Notes under the pieces: model-generated
Told to the model about the DNA's origin: nothing
The model's input: the letters and a program-made list of their open reading frames with translations, nothing else
Database searches by the model: none
Shown: positions 6,525-15,046 of the stretch, in pieces
Numbering within the stretch: the stretch's first letter is position 1
Layout of the letters: every line of letters begins with the position of its first letter
Assembly: GCA_049585815.1 (NCBI GenBank)
Contig: JBAVAR010000141.1
Location: forward strand, 1-25,770
Direction of reading: 5' to 3'
Length of the DNA: 25,770 nt
From: DATLSM01 sp049585815
GTDB lineage: Bacteria; Actinomycetota; Thermoleophilia; Solirubrobacterales; 70-9
Translations under genes and position numbers: made by a program

Positions 6525-6791
6525 ATGGACCTGTCCCCCGTCGTCGCCGCCATCTCCAACGAAGGCGTGGAAAAAGCCGGCAAGGCGATCGCCCTCGGCG
6601 TCGGCGCCGGCCTCGGCTCGATCGGCGCCGGTATCGGCATCGGCTTCATCTTCGGCAAGGAGATCGAGTCGGTCGCGCGCCAGCCGGAGATGAAAAACGA
6701 GCTCCAGAGCATCCGCTGGCTTGGCTTCGCGCTGACCGAGGCGGTCGCCTTCTACACCTTCATCTTCGGCCTGATCGCCTTCTTCCTCTAG
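6525..6791 (+). CDS. atpE: F1Fo ATP synthase subunit c
   Basis: 88-residue proteolipid hairpin that forms the rotating c-ring. Helix 1 carries the glycine-rich packing motif (about 25-40, GVGAGLGSIGAGIGIG), the cytoplasmic loop is ARQPEM (51-56), and helix 2 holds the ion-binding carboxylate Glu72 in LTEAVAFYTF. A Gln in helix 1 and a Ser right after the Glu, which mark Na+-binding rings, are absent, so proton coupling is likely. A polar stretch of about 20 residues precedes helix 1. The gene has its own strong ribosome-binding site at 6509-6514. Confidence 0.97.
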   Translation: MDLSPVVAAISNEGVEKAGKAIALGVGAGLGSIGAGIGIGFIFGKEIESVARQPEMKNELQSIRWLGFALTEAVAFYTFIFGLIAFFL

Positions 6792-6795
6792 GCCT

Positions 6796-7362
6796 ATGGC
6801 GCTGCCCAGCTACATCGCCGCCGTTCCCCTGGCCGCCAGCAGCAGCGGCAACTTCCTCGTCTCGCCTGGTCTCGGCCTGATGATCTGGACGCTGGTCCTG
6901 TTCCTGTTCACGATGTGGGTGCTGAGCAAGGTCGCCTTCCCGAAAATCCAGGAGGCGCTCGATAAGCGCGCCAAGACGATCAGCGACTCGATCGATGCCG
7001 CCGAGCGCCAGCGCCGGGAGGCCGATGAGCTGCTCGAGGAGTACCGCGCCCGGCTGGCCGAGGCGCGCGAGCAGGCTGATGAGATCATGGTCCGCGCCCG
7101 CAAGGCGGCGGAGACGGCGAGCGCCGAGGCGACCACGGCCGGCAAGGAAAAACGCGAGGAGCTGGTGGCGGCCGCAAAGCGCGACATTGAAGCCGAGACG
7201 CGGCGCTCGCTGGAGCAGATCCGCAAGGAGGTCGCCGACCTCACCGTGCTGGCGACCGAGAAGGTGACGCGCAAATCGCTGAGCGCCGCAGACCAGCAGC
7301 GTCTGGTCGAGGACGCGCTCAGCGAGGTCGACTTCTCGGCGCTGTCGGGTTCGGAGAACTAG
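6796..7362 (+). CDS. atpF: F1Fo ATP synthase subunit b
   Basis: 188-residue peripheral stalk subunit. A short N-terminal part is followed by one membrane helix (about 27-46, LGLMIWTLVLFLFTMWVLSK), then FPKIQEALDKRAKTI, the usual b-subunit start of the cytoplasmic helix, and a long Ala/Glu/Arg-rich coiled coil to about residue 165. The C-terminal part would bind the delta subunit encoded by the next gene. The start codon comes 4 nt after the atpE stop and has no evident Shine-Dalgarno, so coupled translation is likely. The delta subunit is a separate gene, unlike the b-delta fusion of mycobacteria. Confidence 0.95.
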   Translation: MALPSYIAAVPLAASSSGNFLVSPGLGLMIWTLVLFLFTMWVLSKVAFPKIQEALDKRAKTISDSIDAAERQRREADELLEEYRARLAEAREQADEIMVRARKAAETASAEATTAGKEKREELVAAAKRDIEAETRRSLEQIRKEVADLTVLATEKVTRKSLSAADQQRLVEDALSEVDFSALSGSEN

Positions 7363-7364
7363 CG

Positions 7365-7898
7365 ATGCCGGACGCCGCCCGGGTCTACGCCGAGGCGCTC
7401 TTTGAGGTGGCCATCGATCGGGGTAGGCTCGACCCCCTCCGCGGCGAGCTCGCCCAGTTCGCCGACGCGCTTGAGTCCGATCGCGACCTCCAGGTCTTCT
7501 TCTTCAGCCCCTACTTCTCCTCGAGCGAGAAGGTCGAGGGGTTGGGGCGGGCCCTCAGCGGCGCGGATCCAGAGCTGGTCAACTTCCTTGAGCTCCTGAT
7601 CGAGAAGCAGCGGATGGCGGATCTGTTCCGCATCCGGCGCCGTTTCGAGGAACTGTGGAAGGAGGAGAACCGGCGGATCGACGTCACCGTTACAAGTGCA
7701 GTCGAGCTCGACCGCACTGTGGTGGAGAGGATCGGCGAGGAGATCCAGCGCCAGACCGGTCAGCAGGTCGACCTGGTCAGCCGCGTCGATGAAGGGATCC
7801 TCGGCGGCGTCGTGCTGCAGGTCGGCAACATGGTCCTCGACGCGAGCATTCGCGCTCGCTTGGAGAAACTTAGAAAGAGCGTCGCCCAGGCGGCATAA
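7365..7898 (+). CDS. atpH: F1Fo ATP synthase subunit delta
   Basis: 177-residue OSCP/delta subunit linking the top of F1 to the b stalk. The N-terminus (ARVYAEALFEVA, about 4-15) is the family signature, and the C-terminal part has the typical strand pattern with VDEGILGGVVLQVGNMVLDASIRARLEKL (about 140-168). GGAGAA lies about 8 nt upstream of the ATG. The gene follows atpF by 2 nt and ends at the Shine-Dalgarno of atpA. Confidence 0.94.
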   Translation: MPDAARVYAEALFEVAIDRGRLDPLRGELAQFADALESDRDLQVFFFSPYFSSSEKVEGLGRALSGADPELVNFLELLIEKQRMADLFRIRRRFEELWKEENRRIDVTVTSAVELDRTVVERIGEEIQRQTGQQVDLVSRVDEGILGGVVLQVGNMVLDASIRARLEKLRKSVAQAA

Positions 7899-7916
7899 GG
7901 AGGCAGAGGCACACCG

Positions 7917-9551
7917 ATGGAGATCAAGCCGGACGAGATCGCGAGCATCCTGCGGGAGCGGATCGAGGGCCTCGATACCGATTCCGCCGAACTCTCGGAG
8001 GTGGGCACGGTCCTCTCCGTGGCCGACGGCATCGCCCGCATCCACGGCCTCGACAACTGCATGGCGCTGGAGATGCTCGAGCTGCCCCACGGCGTCACCG
8101 GGCTGGCGCTAAATCTCGAGTCCGACAACGTCGGCGCCGTGCTCTTCGGCGAGTGGGACAAGATCGTCGAGGGCGACACGGTGAAGCGCACCGGTCACCT
8201 GCTGCGGATCCCCGTCGGCGAGCAGCTGCTCGGGCGCCTGGTCGACCCGCTCGGGCGCCCGCTTGATGACCGCGGCGAGATCGCCACCACCGAGACCCGC
8301 CCGGCTGAGTTCAAAGCGCCCGGCGTGGTCCAGCGCCAGCCGGTGACCGAGCCCGTGCAGACCGGCCTGATGTCGATCGACGGGATGATCCCGATCGGCC
8401 GCGGCCAGCGAGAGCTGATCATCGGTGACCGCCAGACCGGCAAGACGGCGATCGCGATCGACACGATCATCAACAATCGCGACAAGGACCTGATCTGCAT
8501 CTACGTGGCGATCGGCCAGCGGATGTCGACGGTGGTGCAGCTCAAAGAGGTGCTCGAGGAGAACGGGGCGATGGAGAACACGATCATCGTCGCCGCCCCC
8601 GCCGATGAGGCGGCACCGATCAAGTACATCGCCCCCTACGCCGGCTGCGCGATGGGGGAGCACTTCCTCTACAACGGCAAGGCGGCGCTGTGTGTCTATG
8701 ACGATCTCACCAAACACGCCTATGCCTACCGCCAGATGTCGCTGCTGCTGCGCCGCCCACCAGGGCGCGAGGCCTACCCGGGGGACGTCTTCTATCTGCA
8801 CTCGCGTCTGCTGGAGCGGGCGGTGAAGCTGAACGACGAGCTGGGCGGGGGCTCGCTGACCGCGCTGCCGATCATCGAGACGCAGGCCTCCGACGTCTCC
8901 GCCTACATCCCGACCAACGTGATCTCGATCACCGACGGCCAGATCTTCCTCGAGTCCGACCTCTTCTTCTCCGGCGTGCGGCCGGCGATCAACGTCGGCA
9001 TCTCGGTCTCCCGGGTCGGGGGCAACGCACAGACCAAGGCGATGAAGAAGGTGGCGGGGAAATTGCGTCTGGACCTCTCCCAGTACCGCGACCTCGAGGC
9101 GTTTGCCCAGTTCGGCTCCGAGCTCGATCCCGAGACTCAGAAAGCACTGGCCCGCGGCGAGCGCCTGGTCGAGCTGCTCAAGCAGAAAGAGCGCGAGCCG
9201 CTCGGGGTCGCCGACCAGGTGGCGGCGATCTACTCGGGCACCGGCGGCTTCCTCGACCGGGTGAAGACCGAGCGAGTCGGCGAGTTCCTCGCCGATCTGC
9301 GCAACCGCCTGCACGCCGAAAAGGCGGAGCTCTTGGGTCGAATTGAGCAGACCGGGCTGCTCTCTGAGGACGATGAGGCCGAGTTGGGCAAGGCGATCGA
9401 GGAGTTCGTCGATGACTTTGGCCCCGATTTCGACGAGTACGGCGACCCGCTCGAGGAGGGTGAGTCTGACCGGGTGCGCTCGGAGGCAAGACGAGCTGAG
9501 CCCTCCCCGGAGCCCGCGGCCGAGGACGTGAAGGAGGCGGCTCCGGCCTAG
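7917..9551 (+). CDS. atpA: F1Fo ATP synthase subunit alpha, with C-terminal extension
   Basis: Non-catalytic nucleotide-binding F1 subunit, 544 residues against about 500-513 in most bacteria. It shows Walker A GDRQTGKT (170-177), the PAINVGISVSRVGG segment (SRVGG carries the arginine finger), and NAQTKAMKKVAGKLRLDLSQYRDLEAFAQF. The core ends near FVDDFGPDF; beyond it are about 39 residues rich in Glu, Ala and Pro that E. coli lacks. Mycobacterial alpha has a tail of similar length that suppresses ATP hydrolysis, but this one is acidic and need not be homologous. AAGGAGG at 7897-7903, overlapping the atpH stop, is a strong though distant Shine-Dalgarno (13 nt). Confidence 0.97.
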   Translation: MEIKPDEIASILRERIEGLDTDSAELSEVGTVLSVADGIARIHGLDNCMALEMLELPHGVTGLALNLESDNVGAVLFGEWDKIVEGDTVKRTGHLLRIPVGEQLLGRLVDPLGRPLDDRGEIATTETRPAEFKAPGVVQRQPVTEPVQTGLMSIDGMIPIGRGQRELIIGDRQTGKTAIAIDTIINNRDKDLICIYVAIGQRMSTVVQLKEVLEENGAMENTIIVAAPADEAAPIKYIAPYAGCAMGEHFLYNGKAALCVYDDLTKHAYAYRQMSLLLRRPPGREAYPGDVFYLHSRLLERAVKLNDELGGGSLTALPIIETQASDVSAYIPTNVISITDGQIFLESDLFFSGVRPAINVGISVSRVGGNAQTKAMKKVAGKLRLDLSQYRDLEAFAQFGSELDPETQKALARGERLVELLKQKEREPLGVADQVAAIYSGTGGFLDRVKTERVGEFLADLRNRLHAEKAELLGRIEQTGLLSEDDEAELGKAIEEFVDDFGPDFDEYGDPLEEGESDRVRSEARRAEPSPEPAAEDVKEAAPA

Positions 9552-9557
9552 GTCCTG

Positions 9558-10478
9558 ATGGCGACGCAAAAGGAAGTCAAGAATCGCATCGCGTCGATCA
9601 AGAACATCAACAAGATCACGCGGGCGATGGAGATGGTCGCCGCCGCCCGGCTGCGACGCGCCGAGCAGCGGATCGCCGCCCTGCGTCCCTACGCACAGGG
9701 GATGCGCAAGCTGACCCGCCGCGCCGCCGAGCAGGCCGGCGGGATCCCGCGGGTGCCCGTGCTCCTCGAGCGCGAGGAGGTCAAGCGGGTGGGCGTCGTC
9801 CTGATCAGCGGTGATCGCGGGCTCGCCGGTGCCTTCAACACGAACGTGATCCGCGAAGGCCTGCGGCTGAAGGGCGAGGTGCGCGAGCAGGGGGCCGAGG
9901 CGGTCTTCTCGGTGGTCGGGCGCAAGGGCGTCTCGGCGCTGACCTTCCGCAAGGAGGAGGTCAGCTCCTCCTACGTCGGCTTCACCGACCGACCGGCCTT
10001 CGCCAACGCCCGGGAGATCGGCGAGGAGCTGACCGCGCGCTACGTCGATCAGCGCCTTGACCGGGTGGAGCTGATCTACAACCGCTACGTCTCGCCCCTC
10101 ACCCAGCACGTCTGGCGCCAGACCCTCCTACCCCTCCAGCAGGCCGACGTGGTCGGCGAGGGGGCCGAAGAGGAGGAAGCAGACGCCGAGGAGACCGCGA
10201 TCGAGCAGGCCCACAGCAGGGCGCTGTGGATCTATGAGCCCGAGGCCGAGGAGCTGCTTGCCCAACTCATCCCCGAGTACGTGAACATCTCCGTCTACCG
10301 AGCGCTGCTGGAGTCCGCCGCCTCAGAGCTCGGCGCGCGGATGACCGCGATGCGCAACGCCGCCGAGAATGCGGAGACGATGATGGACGACCTCACCCTG
10401 GAGATGAACCGGGCGAGGCAGGCGGAGATCACACAGGAGATCTTGGAGGTGGTCGCCGGCGCGGAGGCGCTCGGTTAG
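9558..10478 (+). CDS. atpG: F1Fo ATP synthase subunit gamma
   Basis: 306-residue central rotor shaft. The N-terminal helix has the family motif (RIASIKNINKITRAMEMVAA, about 10-29). The middle holds the Rossmann-like domain (VVLISGDRGLAGAFNTNV, 80-97), and the C-terminal helix includes ARMTAMRNAAENAETMMDDL (260-279). An acidic stretch at about 199-222, with four Glu in a row and many more nearby, lies on the globular domain where E. coli gamma is shorter. Starts 7 nt after atpA. Confidence 0.96.
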   Translation: MATQKEVKNRIASIKNINKITRAMEMVAAARLRRAEQRIAALRPYAQGMRKLTRRAAEQAGGIPRVPVLLEREEVKRVGVVLISGDRGLAGAFNTNVIREGLRLKGEVREQGAEAVFSVVGRKGVSALTFRKEEVSSSYVGFTDRPAFANAREIGEELTARYVDQRLDRVELIYNRYVSPLTQHVWRQTLLPLQQADVVGEGAEEEEADAEETAIEQAHSRALWIYEPEAEELLAQLIPEYVNISVYRALLESAASELGARMTAMRNAAENAETMMDDLTLEMNRARQAEITQEILEVVAGAEALG

Positions 10479-10502
10479 ACCCTGAACCCAGAAAAGGAAG
10501 CC

Positions 10503-11945
10503 ATGGCTGAGAGCAACGAGAACGGAAACAGCGAATCGAACGTCGGCAGCGTCGAGCAGGTCACCGGCGTCGTCGTCGACGCGGTCTTCCCCGGGCGCCT
10601 GCCGGGGATCTACTCGGCGGTGAAGATCGAGATGGCCGGCGATCAGGATCGCGAGGCGAGCGAACTGGTCTGCGAGGTCCAGCAGCACCTCGGCGATAAC
10701 CGGGTGCGCACCGTGGCGATGGATGCGACCGACGGGCTGCAGCGCGGTGACCGGGTGATCGACACCGGCGGCCCGATCACGGTCCCGGTAGGCGAGGTGA
10801 CGCTGGGCCGGATCTTCAACCTGCTCGGCGAGCCGATCGACCAGGGTGAGCCGGTTCACCCCGAGGAACGTTGGCCGATCCACCGCTCGGCTCCCGCGGT
10901 CTCAGATCTGACCCCGACCCAGGAGATCCTCGAGACCGGGATCAAGGTGATCGACCTGCTTGCGCCCTACGCCAAGGGCGGCAAGGTCGGCCTGTTCGGC
11001 GGCGCCGGCGTCGGCAAGACGGTCCTGATCCAGGAGCTGATCCGCAACATCGCCGAGGAGCACGAGGGCCTCTCGGCCTTCTGTGGTGTCGGCGAGCGCT
11101 CGCGCGAGGGCAACGACCTCTGGCTCGAGATGAAAGAGTCGGGCGTGATCGACAAAACGATGCTCGTCTTCGGCCAGATGAACGAGCCCCCGGGCGCCCG
11201 CCTGCGGGTCGCCCTCTCGGGCCTGACGATGGCCGAATACTTCCGCGAGCAGGGCGGCCAGGACGTGCTGCTATTCGTCGACAACATCTTCCGCTTCGTC
11301 CAGGCGGGCTCGGAGGTCTCCGCGCTTCTCGGCCGGATGCCCTCCGCGGTTGGCTACCAACCGACCCTGGAGACCGAGATGGGGGAACTGCAGGAGCGGA
11401 TCACCTCGACCGAGCGCGGCTCGGTCACCTCGATCCAGGCGGTCTATGTGCCGGCGGATGACTTCACCGACCCCGCCCCGGCCTCGGTGTTCGCCCACCT
11501 CAACGCGACCACCGCACTCTCGCGGTCGATCTCTGAGAAAGGCATCTACCCGGCGGTCGATCCGCTGGACTCAAGCTCGACCATCCTCAAGCCGGACATC
11601 CTCGGGGAAGAGCACTACCGCACCGCGACCGAGGTCCAGGAGGTGCTGCAGCGCTACAAGGAGCTGCAGGACATCATCGCCATCCTCGGCATCGATGAGC
11701 TCTCTGACGAGGACAAGCAGACGGTCTCCCGCGCGCGCAAGATCGAGCGCTTCCTCTCCCAGCCCTTCTTCGTCGCCGAGCAGTTCACCGGTCGCAGTGG
11801 CGAGTACGTGCCGGTCGCAGAGACGGTGCGCGGCTTCCGCGAGATCCTCGACGGCGTCCATGACGAGCTCCCCGAGGGCGCCTTCTACATGAAGGGCTCG
11901 ATCGACCAGGTGACCGAGGGTGCCGGCGCGGCCGCGGGCGCCTAG
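10503..11945 (+). CDS. atpD: F1Fo ATP synthase subunit beta
   Basis: Catalytic F1 subunit, 480 residues. Walker A is GGAGVGKT (166-173), the catalytic glutamate lies in GVGERSREGNDLW (E198), and LLFVDNIFRFVQAGSEVSALLGRMPSAVGYQPTL is the conserved Walker B and following region. The C-terminal domain contains DELSDEDKQTVSRARKIERFLSQPF (the DELSEED-type region). A polar N-terminal stretch of about 15 residues (many Asn, Glu, Ser) precedes the usual start. GAAAAGGAAG just before the ATG is a good Shine-Dalgarno. Confidence 0.98.
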   Translation: MAESNENGNSESNVGSVEQVTGVVVDAVFPGRLPGIYSAVKIEMAGDQDREASELVCEVQQHLGDNRVRTVAMDATDGLQRGDRVIDTGGPITVPVGEVTLGRIFNLLGEPIDQGEPVHPEERWPIHRSAPAVSDLTPTQEILETGIKVIDLLAPYAKGGKVGLFGGAGVGKTVLIQELIRNIAEEHEGLSAFCGVGERSREGNDLWLEMKESGVIDKTMLVFGQMNEPPGARLRVALSGLTMAEYFREQGGQDVLLFVDNIFRFVQAGSEVSALLGRMPSAVGYQPTLETEMGELQERITSTERGSVTSIQAVYVPADDFTDPAPASVFAHLNATTALSRSISEKGIYPAVDPLDSSSTILKPDILGEEHYRTATEVQEVLQRYKELQDIIAILGIDELSDEDKQTVSRARKIERFLSQPFFVAEQFTGRSGEYVPVAETVRGFREILDGVHDELPEGAFYMKGSIDQVTEGAGAAAGA

Positions 11946-11950
11946 GGGGA
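11945..11950 (+). promoter_or_regulatory. Ribosome-binding site deciding the atpC TTG start
   Basis: GGGGGA directly after the atpD stop lies 6 nt before TTG 11957. No in-frame ATG or GTG near it would give a normal epsilon N-terminus, so this site supports TTG initiation. Confidence 0.55.
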
Positions 11951-11956
11951 CCCGGG

Positions 11957-12370
11957 TTGGCCGCCGAGCACAAACTCGACGTCGAAGTCCTCACCCCCGA
12001 GGGCGAGGTCTACCGCGGCGAAGTTCGTCAGGTCTCGACCCGGACCGAGGTCGGGGAGATCGGGATCCTCGCCAACCACTCCCCGCTCCTGGCCTCGCTG
12101 CGCCCGGCCTGCCTGCGCCTGCACCTGACCGAGACCGAGACCGTGCGCTACGCCCAGGCACACGGCTGGATGCAGGTTTTCGGCAACCGGGCGCGGCTGC
12201 TGGTCGAGGAGGCGATCCCCCTCGAGGACCTCGACCCGGCCGCGCTCAGGGAGCAGCTCTCTGACGCCGAGCGACGCCTCGCCGAGGCCGAGCAGGGCAG
12301 CGGCGCCCAGCAGATAGCGCGAAAAGACCGCGACCGGGCGGAGGCCTTCCTCGCGATCGCCGCGGGATGA
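11957..12370 (+). CDS. atpC: F1Fo ATP synthase subunit epsilon
   Basis: 137-residue subunit at the foot of the central stalk, which couples rotation and can inhibit ATP hydrolysis. LDVEVLTPEGEVYRGEV (7-23), GEIGILANHSPLLASLRP (33-50) and the later HGWMQVFGNRARLLVEEA are the usual beta-sandwich motifs. The C-terminal part (about 90-135) forms the two-helix domain. The start is TTG 11957, chosen from the N-terminal alignment and the GGGGGA just before it. The stop overlaps the ATG of the M20 gene (ATGA), so the atp operon probably runs on into the following genes. Confidence 0.93.
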   Translation: MAAEHKLDVEVLTPEGEVYRGEVRQVSTRTEVGEIGILANHSPLLASLRPACLRLHLTETETVRYAQAHGWMQVFGNRARLLVEEAIPLEDLDPAALREQLSDAERRLAEAEQGSGAQQIARKDRDRAEAFLAIAAG

Positions 12371-13455
12371 GTGAGGAGCTCCTAGCCCTTGCCCGGCGGC
12401 TGATCGGCTACCAGACCTCTGAGCCGGAGGCGGTCTCTGAGGCCGCGGACTTTGTCAAGGGTTGGCTTCAGGCACGGGGGATCGAGGCCCGGCGCGATCA
12501 GGTGCGCGCCCTGCCGGTGCTGCGGGCCGAGGTCGGCCCGCCGCGGGCACCGACCGTGGTCCTGCACGGACATCTGGACGTGGTGCCGGGCCGCCCGGGT
12601 CAGTTTGACCCCCGCGTTGAGGGCGATCGCCTCTACGGACGCGGCGCCTATGACATGAAGGGCGCGCTGGCCGCGATGCTCTTGATCACGGCGGAGATGC
12701 GCGACCAAGAGCGGGTGCGGGTGCGACTTGGGATCGTCGGTGATGAGGAGTCTGAGGAGGAGGCCGAACGGGGCAGTGACCACCTGGTCGACAGCGGCTT
12801 CACCGGTGATTTCGCGATCACCGGTGAGCCCACCGATCTGCACATCGGGGTCGAGGCAAAGGGCGTCCTGGCGCTGCGCCTTGAGGTCAGCGGTACCGCC
12901 GCCCATGGCGCCACGCCGTGGCTCGGCGACAACGCGGTGCTCAATGCCCTCGACGTTTTCCGCGCCATCGAGTCGCTACCGTTCGCCAGGCACAGCTCCG
13001 AGCTGTTTGACCGCCCCTCGATCAACCTCGGCAGGATCTGGGGCGGGGACGCGCTCAACAAGGTGCCCGACCGATGCGTGATCGACGTCGACATTCGCTA
13101 TCTGCCCGATCAGGACCCCGCCCGGGTGCTGGCGGAGGTGCGCGGCCTGCCCGGCGCGGTGGCAACGCCCCTCTTCACCCGCCCGCCCGCCACCGTCGAC
13201 CGCGACTCCGCCGCGGTCCTGGCCCTGAGCGAGGCGGCGAGCGCCCATCACGATGGGGAGCCGCTGAGCGTCGGGCGCGATGGTGCCTCCGATGCGGTCT
13301 CCTTCCTGCGGGTGGGGGTTCCGGCGGTCGAGTTCGGACCCTCCGGGCAGGGGCATCACGGCCCCGAGGAGTGGGTCTCGATCTCCTCACTGGCGGCCTA
13401 CCGGCAGACCCTGGGCGTCTTTCTGCGCGCCCTGCCCGAGCGGCTGGGCGGCTGA
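12367..13455 (+). CDS. M20 family metallopeptidase / deacylase (ArgE/DapE-like)
   Basis: 362 residues. Zinc-site marks of the M20 family are HGHLDVVPG (67-75; H69, D71), GRGAYDMKG (91-99; D96 bridging), GDEESEE (125-131; catalytic Glu127 and ligand Glu128), TGEPTDL (152-158; E154) and a late His in GQGHHGPEEWVS. The middle part (about 160-275) is the dimerisation domain, with SGTAAHGATPWLGDNAV. Members include succinyl-diaminopimelate desuccinylase, acetylornithine deacetylase and dipeptidases; the sequence alone does not settle which. No signal peptide, so cytoplasmic. It overlaps atpC by 4 bp and is followed by the LCP gene after 7 bp, so it could share the atp transcript. Confidence 0.88.
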   Translation: MSEELLALARRLIGYQTSEPEAVSEAADFVKGWLQARGIEARRDQVRALPVLRAEVGPPRAPTVVLHGHLDVVPGRPGQFDPRVEGDRLYGRGAYDMKGALAAMLLITAEMRDQERVRVRLGIVGDEESEEEAERGSDHLVDSGFTGDFAITGEPTDLHIGVEAKGVLALRLEVSGTAAHGATPWLGDNAVLNALDVFRAIESLPFARHSSELFDRPSINLGRIWGGDALNKVPDRCVIDVDIRYLPDQDPARVLAEVRGLPGAVATPLFTRPPATVDRDSAAVLALSEAASAHHDGEPLSVGRDGASDAVSFLRVGVPAVEFGPSGQGHHGPEEWVSISSLAAYRQTLGVFLRALPERLGG

Positions 13456-13462
13456 GCCGGCG

Positions 13463-15046
13463 ATGAGCGAGTCCCCCTCAAAGCGCCCGCCCCTGGAGGG
13501 CGATCACGAACCGGCGCCGAAGCCGAAGCGCTACTGGTGGCGCTTTACCCTCGCCTCGGTCGTGATCGTCACCGCCACCGCCGCGGCGACGGCGATCAGC
13601 GTCCTGCTCTACATCGGCAGTATCGCCAACGCCCTCTCCCACCACAACGTCTACGAAAAGGACAAACTCGCCCGCTACCTCTCGAAGGTCCACGGCGGCC
13701 AACCCGAGACCATCCTCATCCTCGGCTCCGACAAACGCGCCAACCTGGGCGAAGAACGGGGGCGCTCGGACACGACGATCCTGGTGCGGCTGGACCCCGA
13801 TCAGAACACGATCACGGTGATGTCGATCCCCCGTGACCTCAAGGTCGACATCCCCGGCTACGGGATCGCCAAGTTCAACGCTGCCTACACCTACGGGGGG
13901 CCGAAGCTGACCCTGCGCCTGGTCAAGGAATTGACCGGCCTGGAAGTCACCCACGTGGTCAACGTCGACTTCCTCGGTTTCGTGCGGGCGGTCAACGCGA
14001 TCGGCTGCGTTTACACCGATGTCGACCGCCGCTACTACCACTCAAACGAAGGCGTGCCCCCCTCCGAACAGTATTCGGAAATCAACATCGAGCCCGGCTA
14101 CCAGCGGCTCTGCGGCAAGCAGGCGCTCGCCTATGTCCGCTACCGCCACACCGATACCGACCTGGTTCGCTCGGCGCGCCAGCAGGACTTCCTCAGCGCG
14201 GCGCGCGGGCAGGTGCCGATCTCCCAGCTCGTTCTCGGCCAGGGCAACCTGATCGACATCTTCACCAAATACACGACCTCGGACATCAACACCGCCGAAG
14301 AAATGCTCGACCTGCTGAAACTGTTCATCGCCTCGCGCAACGCATCGGTCAAAGAGGTCCACTTTCCAGCGACCCTCGGGCCCAGCTATGTGTATGCGTC
14401 GGAGAGCGCGATCCACGGCGCCGCCCGCGAGTTCCTGGGCACGGCCGGCGGGCCGCCGAAGAGCATCGTCGCGGAAGCCTCGGGCGCAAAGCCAAAGCAC
14501 TCCGCGCACGGCCACCACACGGCGAAGCCCAAGCCGGTGGGTGGCGACGGACTGATCCCCGCCTCCGAAGCCGGCAGGGCCGAGGCGGAAGCGGTTGCCC
14601 GCCACGCCGGTGCCTTCCCGGTCTTCTACCCGACCCGCCTGCCGGCGGGGGCCGAATACGTGCCCGACTCGGTTGAAGAACAGACTGAAAACCCCTTCGT
14701 CTACCACCTTCCCGACACCAATGGTCATCGTCACCAGGCCTACCGGACGGTGCTGCAGTGGCCCTCACCCGAAGGCATCGCCTACTTCGGGGTGCAGGGG
14801 ATTCGGGGCTGGTCGGATCCGCCGATTCTCAACAACCCGGCGGTGACCGAGACCCTGGGCGGTCGCCAGTACGAGATCTTCACCAACGGCGGCAAGGTGA
14901 GGATGGTCGCCTGGCAGCGGGGCGAAGACACCTACTGGGTCTCCAACAGCCTGCTCAACACGCTGAGCAACGACCAGATGGTCGGCGTCGCCCGATCGAT
15001 GAGCGTGATAATCCCCAAGCCGAAGCGACGGAAGGGGAGGCGATGA
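13463..15046 (+). CDS. LCP (LytR-CpsA-Psr) family glycopolymer ligase with an extra C-terminal domain
   Basis: 527-residue membrane-anchored protein. A basic N-terminus (about 16-27) and one membrane segment (about 28-51) are followed by the LCP domain (about 82-250): ILILGSDKR (84-92), GRSDTTILVRLDP (100-112), MSIPRDLKVDI (120-130, with R124), FNAAYTYGG (138-146), VNVDFLGFVRAVNAIG (167-182) and YVRYRHTDTDLVRSARQQDF (224-243). LCP proteins transfer glycopolymers from undecaprenyl carriers to peptidoglycan outside the cell. After a His/Lys/Gly/Ala-rich linker (about 335-380) comes a separate domain (about 385-515) with YEIFTNGGKVRMVAWQRG and YWVSNSLLNTLSNDQM. This is not the usual LytR_C domain and recalls DUF4367-like modules. 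The basic tail ends PKRRKGRR. ATG 13463 is preferred because an earlier frame would run inside the M20 gene. Confidence 0.88.
   Translation: MSESPSKRPPLEGDHEPAPKPKRYWWRFTLASVVIVTATAAATAISVLLYIGSIANALSHHNVYEKDKLARYLSKVHGGQPETILILGSDKRANLGEERGRSDTTILVRLDPDQNTITVMSIPRDLKVDIPGYGIAKFNAAYTYGGPKLTLRLVKELTGLEVTHVVNVDFLGFVRAVNAIGCVYTDVDRRYYHSNEGVPPSEQYSEINIEPGYQRLCGKQALAYVRYRHTDTDLVRSARQQDFLSAARGQVPISQLVLGQGNLIDIFTKYTTSDINTAEEMLDLLKLFIASRNASVKEVHFPATLGPSYVYASESAIHGAAREFLGTAGGPPKSIVAEASGAKPKHSAHGHHTAKPKPVGGDGLIPASEAGRAEAEAVARHAGAFPVFYPTRLPAGAEYVPDSVEEQTENPFVYHLPDTNGHRHQAYRTVLQWPSPEGIAYFGVQGIRGWSDPPILNNPAVTETLGGRQYEIFTNGGKVRMVAWQRGEDTYWVSNSLLNTLSNDQMVGVARSMSVIIPKPKRRKGRR

Noticed and set aside
8109..10109. 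Long open frame antisense to atpA/atpG
   Set aside because: Repetitive Asp/Arg/Leu/His-rich translation typical of the complement of biased codons; the plus strand encodes intact ATP synthase subunits.
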